Shown here piece by piece: positions 5,848-10,980 of a stretch of 10,980 nt of DNA (position 1 is the stretch's first letter; each line of letters opens with the position of its first letter). The translations under genes were made by a program, and so were the position numbers. The notes beneath the pieces were generated by a model, which was not told the DNA's origin, did not search any database, and saw only the letters and a list, made by a program, of their open reading frames with translations. Source of the DNA: Clostridia bacterium (GTDB lineage: Bacteria; Bacillota; Clostridia; Oscillospirales; Acutalibacteraceae); the NCBI GenBank assembly GCA_900754145.1, contig CAAEBW010000140.1, positions 1 to 10,980 of the forward strand. The letters are read 5' to 3'.

Positions 5848-7587
5848 ATGAACTACAGCGAAAAGCTGAACAATTATATTAAAGCGCTTAACTGCAGGGC
5901 AAAGGATTTAAGCAAGGTGAGCGGTCTTTCCCCCGCAACCCTCAGCCGTTACCGTTCAGGCGAGCGGATTCCCGAAATAAACAGCGAGGCTTTTAATAAA
6001 ATCTGCGGGGCAATCGCTTCTCTTTCCGAAAAAAATAATATCGGCGGGGAAGTATTAACGGAAAACGCCGTTACGGAAAGCTTTTTAGCCTGTCCCGACA
6101 TTATCGCAACCGACAAGGAGCAGTTCCGCCGAAAGCTCAACACCCTGATTTCGGCGCTTAATATCAACATAGCAAGGCTCTGCCGACACACGAATTACGA
6201 AGCCTCCGCCCTGTTCAGGATAAGGAACGGCACGCGCAAGCCCTCCGACCCCGTTAAATTCGCCGCTGATATCGCAGGCTTTCTTGTAAGGGAAATCGGC
6301 GGCGAGGAGGAAAAGCAAATTTTAGCAAAGCTTGTAAGCTGTCCCGACAGCGAGCTTTCGGACGCCGCCAAGCTTTACGAGCGTATACGCGACTGGCTTA
6401 TTGCGGGGCAGAGCCGCCCGTCAAACGATGTGGAAAGGTTTCTTGAAAAGCTTGACAGCTTTGATTTGAACGAATACATCAAGGCTATTCATTTTGATGA
6501 GCTTAAGGTGCCGTCTGTACCGTTCCGTCTTCCCACTTCTAAAGCATATTTCGGTCTTCGAGATATGATGGCAAGCGAGCTTGATTTCTTGAAAGCGACC
6601 GTGCTTTCAAAATCGGCGGAGCCTGTAATTATGTACAGCGATATGCCTATGGAGGAAATGTCAAAGGACCCCGAATTTCCGAAAAAGTGGATGTTCGGTA
6701 TGGCAATGATGCTTAAAAAAGGACTGCACCTTAATCAAATACATAATTTAGACCGTTCCCTTGAGGATATGATGTTAGGGCTTGAGAGCTGGATTCCCAT
6801 GTATATGACGGGGCAGATTTCGCCTTACTATCTAAAGGATGTTCAGAATAATGTTTTTCTGCATTTGTTAAAGGTATCGGGAACTGCCGCCCTTTCGGGA
6901 GAGGCGATTTCGGGCTTTCACAGCGGCGGTAAATACTATTTGACAAACAACAAAGATGAGGTTGCCTACTATAAAAAGCGTGCGCGTCAGCTGCTTGACA
7001 ACGCCTTGCCGCTTATGGATATTTACCGTGCGGAAAACGCGGAAAAATTAGGCGCATTTCTGCTTGCAGACTCGCATACAGAGGGGAAAAGAAGAAGTAT
7101 TTTGTCTGCTCCTCCGATTTATACTATGCGGAGTGACTTTCTAAAAAGCTTTCTGCAAAAGCGGAATATTTCCGAATCCGAAAAGGAAAAAATAATCGCT
7201 TATGCCAATGCTATGAGGCAGAATGTTGAAGAGATTATGCAAAAGGCAACGGTTGAAGACGAAATCTCCATGCTTACAAGAGAAGAATTTGAACGCTACC
7301 CCGCCGTGCTTTCCCTTTCGGGAATGTTCTTTGAAAGGGATATTCCCTACACCTATGAGGAATACGCCGAGCATTTACGGCAAACCGAGGCTTACGAAAA
7401 AGACCGTCCGAATTACATCCTTAAAAAAACCTCGGTATGCGCTTTCAGGAATCTTCAAATAATAATTCACGAAAACAAATGGGCAATGGTATCCAAGGGC
7501 AAATCCCCCGCTATTCATTTCGTGATACACCATCCAAAGCTACGCGGAGCTATAGAAAGCTTTGTGCCGCCGATTACCGAGGAATAG
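5848..7587 (+). CDS. Putative regulator with two XRE-like HTH regions and a large unknown C-terminus
   Basis: This protein is 579 aa counted from the ATG at 5848. That start has an AGGAGA ribosome binding site 7 nt upstream; an earlier in-frame ATG at 5830 would place this site inside the gene. Residues about 4-58 form an HTH (LSKVSGLSPATLSRYRSGER, 21-40). A second, diverged HTH spans about 92-150 (IARLCRHTNYEASALFRIRNG, 108-128). The two share the layout turn, L-x-R-x-R-x-G, basic residue. The remaining 400 residues have no enzyme motif that I can name. A distinctive stretch is KKGLHLNQIHNLDRSLEDMM (290-309), continuing into GLESWIPMYMTGQISPYYLK (311-330); I associate it from memory with large clostridial HTH proteins of unknown function. 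There is no signal peptide or clear membrane segment, so it is probably a cytoplasmic DNA-binding protein with a sensory or oligomerisation part. It is divergent from the surface-protein gene across a palindromic control region. Confidence 0.8.
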   Translation: MNYSEKLNNYIKALNCRAKDLSKVSGLSPATLSRYRSGERIPEINSEAFNKICGAIASLSEKNNIGGEVLTENAVTESFLACPDIIATDKEQFRRKLNTLISALNINIARLCRHTNYEASALFRIRNGTRKPSDPVKFAADIAGFLVREIGGEEEKQILAKLVSCPDSELSDAAKLYERIRDWLIAGQSRPSNDVERFLEKLDSFDLNEYIKAIHFDELKVPSVPFRLPTSKAYFGLRDMMASELDFLKATVLSKSAEPVIMYSDMPMEEMSKDPEFPKKWMFGMAMMLKKGLHLNQIHNLDRSLEDMMLGLESWIPMYMTGQISPYYLKDVQNNVFLHLLKVSGTAALSGEAISGFHSGGKYYLTNNKDEVAYYKKRARQLLDNALPLMDIYRAENAEKLGAFLLADSHTEGKRRSILSAPPIYTMRSDFLKSFLQKRNISESEKEKIIAYANAMRQNVEEIMQKATVEDEISMLTREEFERYPAVLSLSGMFFERDIPYTYEEYAEHLRQTEAYEKDRPNYILKKTSVCAFRNLQIIIHENKWAMVSKGKSPAIHFVIHHPKLRGAIESFVPPITEE

Positions 7588-7610
7588 AATATTCGCCTAA
7601 AACAAAAATA

Positions 7611-7639
7611 TTGACAAATGAGGGCTTATGGTATAAAAT
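7611..7639 (+). promoter_or_regulatory. Sigma-A promoter of the riboswitch-folT unit
   Basis: A consensus TTGACA (7611-7616) is followed after 17 nt by TAAAAT (7634-7639, 5 of 6). The predicted start near 7646 falls exactly at the beginning of the riboswitch fold. The promoter begins 23 bases after the stop codon of the HTH gene, and no terminator is visible in between, so some read-through from that gene is possible. Confidence 0.75.
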
Positions 7640-7646
7640 AACACTA

Positions 7647-7746
7647 TCGCAGAGTAGATGACCGTGCGTTAAGTGCTGTCGGGACGGGGAGTTGCCTGAC
7701 AGACGAAGGATTTTCCCGCGGTTCGGTTGTCGCATCCCGCTGCCGA
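7647..7746 (+). promoter_or_regulatory. Tetrahydrofolate (THF) riboswitch
   Basis: This leader matches the THF riboswitch class in sequence and pairing. Conserved blocks are AGAGTAGATGA (7651-7661), GCGTTAAGTG (7666-7675), ACGAAGG after the P3 stem (7703-7709), and TCGCATCCCGCTGC near the 3' end (7730-7743). Pairings visible are P1 GCAG (7649-7652) with CTGC (7740-7743), extended by TC with GA around a bulged C; P2 GATG (7657-7660) with CATC (7733-7736) and ACCG (7661-7664) with CGGT (7724-7727); P3 CTGTC (7676-7680) with GACAG (7698-7702). It precedes folT, one of the standard gene associations of this class. It binds reduced folates and normally lowers expression of the downstream transporter. 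Confidence 0.92.
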
Positions 7747-7766
7747 GTAATATCGCAGATTTGAAT

Positions 7767-7804
7767 CTCCTTATTATCGGTAAAAACGGGTAATAATAAG
7801 GAGG
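7767..7804 (+). promoter_or_regulatory. Hairpin sequestering the folT ribosome binding site
   Basis: CTCCTTATTAT (7767-7777) is a perfect 11-bp complement to ATAATAAGGAG (7793-7803), which carries the folT ribosome binding site (GGAGG, 7800-7804). The loop is 15 nt. When folded it would block translation, so it is the likely expression platform of the riboswitch. The stem is followed by GTTTTT, so a contribution to transcription termination cannot be excluded, although the stem is AT-rich. Confidence 0.75.
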
Positions 7805-7809
7805 TTTTT

Positions 7810-8352
7810 ATGAACAAAAAAGGCAAGCAGTACATTTTTTCTATGGTGACGGCAGCGCTTTTAATCGCGCTTAAAATCATATTAGAGCGGTTTTTATCCT
7901 ACAATGTGTGGAATCAGCGGTTTGGGTTCTCGTTTATAGTAGTCGGCTTCGCAGCTATTACCTTGGGCGTTCCGTGGGCAATGTCTGTATCGGGCATCGC
8001 CGATATTTTGGGCACGCTAATCTTCCCTACAGGTCCGTATTTCCCCGGCTTTACACTAACAGCGGTGCTTACCGCCCTTTGTACCGCGCTTTTCGTAAGA
8101 AAAAACGCCACCCTTTTAAAGGTGACGGCAAGCGTGCTTATCAATCAGATTTTCGGCTCTGTACTGCTTAATTCGCTCTGGATTTCAATTCTCTACGGCA
8201 AGGGCTTTATCGCGCTTATCCCGGGAAGAATCGTTCAGGCGATATTTATGACGGTAATTCAGATTGTGCTTACCTACGCCCTTTACGGCAATAAAAGCGC
8301 GGTTCGCCGCAGACTTTTAAAAATCCCCGTCTTAGCAAACGCTCAGGCATAG
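7810..8352 (+). CDS. folT: Folate-specific ECF transporter S component FolT
   Basis: This is a 180-aa, very hydrophobic membrane protein, the standard size for S components of energy-coupling-factor transporters. It captures folate at the outer face and associates with a shared EcfT-EcfA-EcfA' module that must be encoded elsewhere. Hydrophobic segments lie at about 8-27, 40-58, 78-96, 103-127 and 143-160. The first contains the small-residue AxxxA spacing (A16, A20) that docks S components onto EcfT. The stretch WAMSVSGIADILGTLIFPTGPYFPGFTLTA (56-85) is characteristic of the FolT group. The tail is basic (RRRLLK) and cytoplasmic. The ATG follows GGAGG by 5 nt. The THF riboswitch upstream independently supports folate specificity. 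It appears to be a single-gene unit ending at the terminator near 8460. Confidence 0.92.
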   Translation: MNKKGKQYIFSMVTAALLIALKIILERFLSYNVWNQRFGFSFIVVGFAAITLGVPWAMSVSGIADILGTLIFPTGPYFPGFTLTAVLTALCTALFVRKNATLLKVTASVLINQIFGSVLLNSLWISILYGKGFIALIPGRIVQAIFMTVIQIVLTYALYGNKSAVRRRLLKIPVLANAQA

Positions 8353-8425
8353 AATTTAATTTTACTGCGATATACATTCTCCCCTGAATATTTTTTTAAG
8401 AGACTGTAAAAAATCAGTCTAAAAA

Positions 8426-8467
8426 ATCCGAGGTTCACGGTTAAACGCGAGCCTCGGATGCTTTTTT
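8426..8467. terminator. Bidirectional terminator between folT and the XRE-glycosidase gene
   Basis: The 11-bp stem ATCCGAGGTTC (8426-8436) pairs with GAGCCTCGGAT (8449-8459), with one wobble and a 12-nt loop. On the plus strand six T residues follow (8462-8467), about 110 nt after the folT stop. On the minus strand the A run at 8421-8426 gives a six-T tract, so it can also end the convergent gene that stops at 8619. A smaller hairpin just upstream (AGACTG 8401-8406 with CAGTCT 8415-8420) lacks its own T run. Confidence 0.88.
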
Positions 8468-8618
8468 ATCCGTACAAGGTAAAAAGTGTTGATAACTTTT
8501 AGTTTAAATTAAGCCGCAGATTGCCGAGTAAGGATTTGTAAGTAAAATCGGATAAGCTTGCAGCTTTTTTTATTGGGTCTGTTGTTTTACAGCGCCTTTG
8601 TACGTTTATTTTTTAATA

Positions 8619-10364
8619 TCAGCATAGCTTTATTATCAGCACCGGGTCATGTTCAGTGCTTTTGTCACCTGATTTATGACCTAAGCGACGCATTAAAAGC
8701 CCGTCAAGTGTGATGCGATTTTTGCAAATATCCACCGAATCGGTAACATTTACAGCTACGTCATCCAGAAGGCACTGGGTCCAAACCGCCGTGCCTTTAG
8801 GTATATCTGCGGGAAATTCCAGAGTTAATGATTTATAGTAACCGAACGCTCCTACGGTGGTTTTAAGAGTTTTAGGATAAACCGTAACATCGGCAGGCGC
8901 AATCACGCGCTTATTTGGATCAACGTTTCTGCGAAGCGTAGACACCGCCAAAGCATCCCTTTCAGGATGACTGCACGCAAGCACAATCGGCTTTAAACCG
9001 TCGGCTTTGACCTTCGGCAGCCGTGTTCCCCTTGCAGCCGCCATGGGTACAGTCAGCGAAAACGTATTCCACTGGCATTTGGTCCACCATGTCGGATCTG
9101 CATCAAAGCGAAGCGTATCGGTCACTGTTTCGTCACTTGTTATATACTCGCCCTGCAATGCGGAAAACGGCGGACAGATGCGCTGCCAGCGGAGTGCAGC
9201 CTGTGTTACGTAATTATACCGCATAATACCGATATTAAAGCCTAAGCCGACAGCCACCAGCGGTTGGCTTTCGACATTGACAAGACCTTTTGCGTTGTGG
9301 CGTATAAGGCTGAAATCGGCATTTTTAAGCAAATAATTTGTACGGAAAAAGGTTTCGGAATCGGCAAAAGGTTCCTGAACATCATATGTACGCAATACGT
9401 CGCTGTATTCAAAAATCTTGCACATATAACTAAGCTGCGAACGATTCTCACTGCTGTTTACATCGAAAAACGGCGGAAACTCACGAGCATGTTCGATTAT
9501 TATGTCGGGTGCGAACTTACGCACACATTCGGTCATCATTTCGCGGTATCCGGGTCTTTGGCAATGTACGCCCCAGTCACACTTCCAGTAGCGCACACCG
9601 GCAGCTTGACACCATCTTGCCCGCTCCTCCCAATACTCTCGCGCCTGCCCCATATCGAACGGCTCACTGCCGCCGAAATGGTTTGGAGATATCCAAAGTC
9701 CGAGACCGGCATAGCCCAATGCTTTTACGCGTCGGCTTATTTCATATAGTCTCTCCTGCGGAGTATTCCCGCAAGAAGCAAATTTTTCCTCGTCGGGTAT
9801 TATAGAGCCGAAAATTTTCGGATTACTTGAAAGCGAATTATACGGCACATCCCATCCGTCATCCAGCAAAAATATCAAACTTTTGCGGTCATCGACAGAA
9901 TAAGGATGATATAAGCTTTCATCAAAAACAGTCTTATCGTTAAGTGCATTTCTCTGTCTGGCGGGAAAATCATCACCGACAATATTCAGCTTATTTGCAA
10001 CATCGTCCTGCATTGCCCATGTACAAAGATAATTTCCGTTGCTGTCACCGCAAGCAGGTATGAAGTTGACCTTGACAAGATCGGCAGCACTCTTTCCGGC
10101 GGATTTTTGTGCTGAAAAATCTCCGCTTGCCGGATGATTGTCTGCGGCGGAAACATTTTCACGTCCGCTGATAAGCTTGTCCAGCGTTACTCCCAACACC
10201 TCAGCAAGTTTCGGCAAGAGGCTTGAACGCGGCTGAGAACTGCCGTTTTCCCACCGTGAGACTGCCTTATCACTCACGCCGAGCATATTCCCTAATTCTT
10301 TTTGAGAAAGGTGCTTTGACAGTCTTAAACTGTATACCGTGTTACCGAATGTATAATTTTTCAT
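8619..10364 (-). CDS. XRE helix-turn-helix fused to a clan GH-D (alpha-galactosidase-like) domain
   Basis: This protein is 581 aa from the ATG at 10362-10364, which has an AGGAG site 9 nt upstream; the in-frame TTG nine bases earlier touches that site and is unlikely. Residues 4-66 are a clear XRE HTH (SQKELGNMLGVSDKAVSRWE, 20-39). An Ala/Ser-rich linker (about 67-97) joins it to a (beta/alpha)8-type region. That region has DDGWD (168-172), GLWISPNHFGG (222-232), YWKCDWG (259-265) and SDVLRTYDV (321-329), followed by a beta-rich tail (about 410-581). In GH27/GH36-type enzymes the Asp of the KxD motif is the nucleophile and a later Asp in an R-x-x-D context is the acid/base, so D263 and D328 are candidates. 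There is no signal peptide; the protein is cytoplasmic. It may be a sugar-responsive regulator that keeps catalytic residues, or a bifunctional enzyme. The exact glycosidase family and substrate are not determinable here. Confidence 0.85.
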   Translation of the reverse strand: MKNYTFGNTVYSLRLSKHLSQKELGNMLGVSDKAVSRWENGSSQPRSSLLPKLAEVLGVTLDKLISGRENVSAADNHPASGDFSAQKSAGKSAADLVKVNFIPACGDSNGNYLCTWAMQDDVANKLNIVGDDFPARQRNALNDKTVFDESLYHPYSVDDRKSLIFLLDDGWDVPYNSLSSNPKIFGSIIPDEEKFASCGNTPQERLYEISRRVKALGYAGLGLWISPNHFGGSEPFDMGQAREYWEERARWCQAAGVRYWKCDWGVHCQRPGYREMMTECVRKFAPDIIIEHAREFPPFFDVNSSENRSQLSYMCKIFEYSDVLRTYDVQEPFADSETFFRTNYLLKNADFSLIRHNAKGLVNVESQPLVAVGLGFNIGIMRYNYVTQAALRWQRICPPFSALQGEYITSDETVTDTLRFDADPTWWTKCQWNTFSLTVPMAAARGTRLPKVKADGLKPIVLACSHPERDALAVSTLRRNVDPNKRVIAPADVTVYPKTLKTTVGAFGYYKSLTLEFPADIPKGTAVWTQCLLDDVAVNVTDSVDICKNRITLDGLLMRRLGHKSGDKSTEHDPVLIIKLC

Positions 10365-10385
10365 GCAAATCAACTCCTTTTTTTA

Positions 10386-10414
10386 AGTATACCGCACGTA
10401 ATTCACAGAGTCAA
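10386..10414 (-). promoter_or_regulatory. Promoter of the XRE-glycosidase gene
   Basis: On the minus strand TTGACT (10409-10414) and TATACT (10386-10391) are separated by exactly 17 nt. The predicted start site near 10379 leaves a leader of only about 15 nt, just enough for the AGGAG ribosome binding site. Confidence 0.75.
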
Positions 10415-10430
10415 CGGAAGGGTTGTTTGG

Positions 10431-10453
10431 AAACTCTCGTAAAAGTAGAGTTT
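10431..10453. repeat. Inverted repeat in the divergent control region, possible operator
   Basis: AAACTCT (10431-10437) and AGAGTTT (10447-10453) are perfect 7-bp inverted repeats with a 9-nt spacer. They lie 16 bp upstream of the -35 of the XRE-glycosidase gene and about 107 bp upstream of the dehydrogenase -35. TTTTT follows on the plus strand, but no plus-strand gene ends nearby, so a regulatory site is likelier than a terminator. The remainder of the 10365-10635 gap is AT-rich; it also contains a 7-bp inverted repeat TCTTAAT/ATTAAGA (10515-10521/10528-10534) of unknown meaning and no credible gene. Confidence 0.35.
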
Positions 10454-10559
10454 TTACTGCCGCTCGCAAAAGTGTGTGCAACGTATAGCGTTCGGTTTTT
10501 TTCTTTTATATTTATCTTAATTTTTTTATTAAGAATAGCATATTTTATAATGAAAAATA

Positions 10560-10588
10560 TTGACATCGCTTCAAAACAATTACATAAT
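10560..10588 (+). promoter_or_regulatory. Promoter of the iron alcohol dehydrogenase gene
   Basis: A consensus TTGACA (10560-10565) is followed after 17 nt by CATAAT (10583-10588, 5 of 6). The predicted start near 10595 gives a leader of about 40 nt containing GGGAGA (10623-10628). Confidence 0.7.
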
Positions 10589-10635
10589 AAAAATACTGAT
10601 ACATTGTCAGAATAAATCGTATGGGAGATATAATT

Positions 10636-10980
10636 ATGTTAGCAAATTTTACTTACTGCAACCCGACAAAGCTTTATTTCGGTGACGACTCTCTTAAATA
10701 CCTAAACGATGAGCTTCCGAAATACGGAAAAAATATCGTATTGGTTTACGGCGGCGGCTCTATCAAGAAAAACGGAATTTATGATGCGGTTATTGAAATT
10801 TTAAAGAAAAACGGCAAGAATGTAGCGGAGATCGCGGGGGTTATGCCCAACCCCACCCTTGCGAAGCTTTACGAGGGAATTGAAATCGCAAGAGCCCACA
10901 AGGCGGATTTTATCCTCGCTGTGGGCGGCGGATCGGTTTGCGATTATTCAAAGGCGGTTGCTATGTCGGTAAACTGTGAC
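10636..10980 (+). CDS. Iron-containing alcohol dehydrogenase, YqhD/butanol-dehydrogenase type (cut by right edge)
   Basis: The first 115 codons of a protein usually about 385 aa long are present. These group III dehydrogenases interconvert aldehydes and alcohols with NAD(P)H and a divalent metal. Landmarks are the N-terminal NPTKLYFG (9-16), VYGGGSIKKNGIYD (37-50), GVMPNP (68-73) and LAVGGGSVCDYSKAVA (94-109), the dinucleotide-binding motif. The GGGS at 39-42 corresponds to the segment that in E. coli YqhD contacts the 2'-phosphate of NADPH, so NADPH preference is likely. The metal-binding His and Asp residues lie beyond the window. The ATG has a GGGAGA site 7 nt upstream. The gene is divergent from the XRE-glycosidase fusion, which could regulate it. 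The physiological substrate cannot be read from this fragment. Confidence 0.93.
   Translation, partial: MLANFTYCNPTKLYFGDDSLKYLNDELPKYGKNIVLVYGGGSIKKNGIYDAVIEILKKNGKNVAEIAGVMPNPTLAKLYEGIEIARAHKADFILAVGGGSVCDYSKAVAMSVNCD

Noticed and set aside
8554..8571. Small hairpin AAGCT-TGC-AGCTT followed by T residues on the plus strand
   Set aside because: A 5-bp stem with a 3-nt loop is weak, and the strong terminator at 8426-8467 already ends the folT transcript.
9264..9749. A 161-codon plus-strand open frame inside the XRE-glycosidase gene
   Set aside because: It is the antisense shadow of the conserved glycosidase region (KxD and RTYD motifs are on the minus strand), and has no ribosome binding site or family match.
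10371..10373. TTG as start of the XRE-glycosidase gene
   Set aside because: It directly abuts the AGGAG ribosome binding site, whereas the ATG nine bases downstream is correctly spaced.
10551..10616. Short plus-strand open frame (21 codons) upstream of the alcohol dehydrogenase
   Set aside because: It has no ribosome binding site and overlaps the dehydrogenase promoter elements.
1..10980. CRISPR array, tRNA, IS element, or a multi-gene defence or biosynthetic system
   Set aside because: No regularly spaced repeats, cloverleaf, transposase or clustered effector genes were seen. The unusual content is limited to single genes and control regions.

Overview
The window looks like a chromosomal segment of a Gram-positive Clostridia-type bacterium, probably a gut Oscillospirales/Ruminococcaceae-like lineage (inference). 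Support: the gene order nusB-xseA-xseB-ispA-dxs typical of Clostridia, strong AGGAGG-type ribosome binding sites, TTGACA/TATAAT-type promoters, a sortase-type surface protein, a tetrahydrofolate riboswitch in front of a FolT ECF transporter subunit, and a YqhD/butanol-dehydrogenase-type iron alcohol dehydrogenase. No IS element, phage gene, tRNA, rRNA or CRISPR array was seen.

Layout. (1) 3394 down to 1, minus strand: a tightly packed housekeeping operon transcribed nusB, xseA, xseB, ispA, dxs from a clear sigma-A promoter. Genes overlap or abut, and dxs runs off the left edge. (2) 3461-5740, minus strand: a 690-aa secreted, wall-anchored protein with its own promoter and a strong terminator. 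(3) 5745-7587, plus strand: divergent from it, a 579-aa protein with two XRE-like helix-turn-helix regions and a large C-terminal part of unknown function. A 33-bp palindrome lies between the two promoters, about 55 bp upstream of both predicted start sites. (4) 7611-8467, plus strand: promoter, THF riboswitch, hairpin masking the ribosome binding site, folT, terminator. (5) 8619-10414, minus strand: one protein fusing an XRE DNA-binding domain to a clan GH-D (alpha-galactosidase-like) glycosidase domain that keeps recognisable candidate catalytic aspartates. (6) 10560-10980, plus strand: promoter and first 115 codons of an iron-dependent alcohol dehydrogenase, divergent from gene 5 and cut by the right edge.

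How the parts relate. The nusB operon joins transcription antitermination, exonuclease VII and the entry to isoprenoid synthesis, a conserved arrangement with no obvious single pathway. The surface protein and the double-HTH protein look like a regulator/target pair because they share a compact divergent control region (inference). The folT unit is a self-contained folate-uptake switch. The XRE-glycosidase fusion is the most unusual item: it suggests a cytoplasmic one-component regulator that senses, or even hydrolyses, a galactoside-like ligand, possibly acting on its own promoter and on the divergent dehydrogenase gene.
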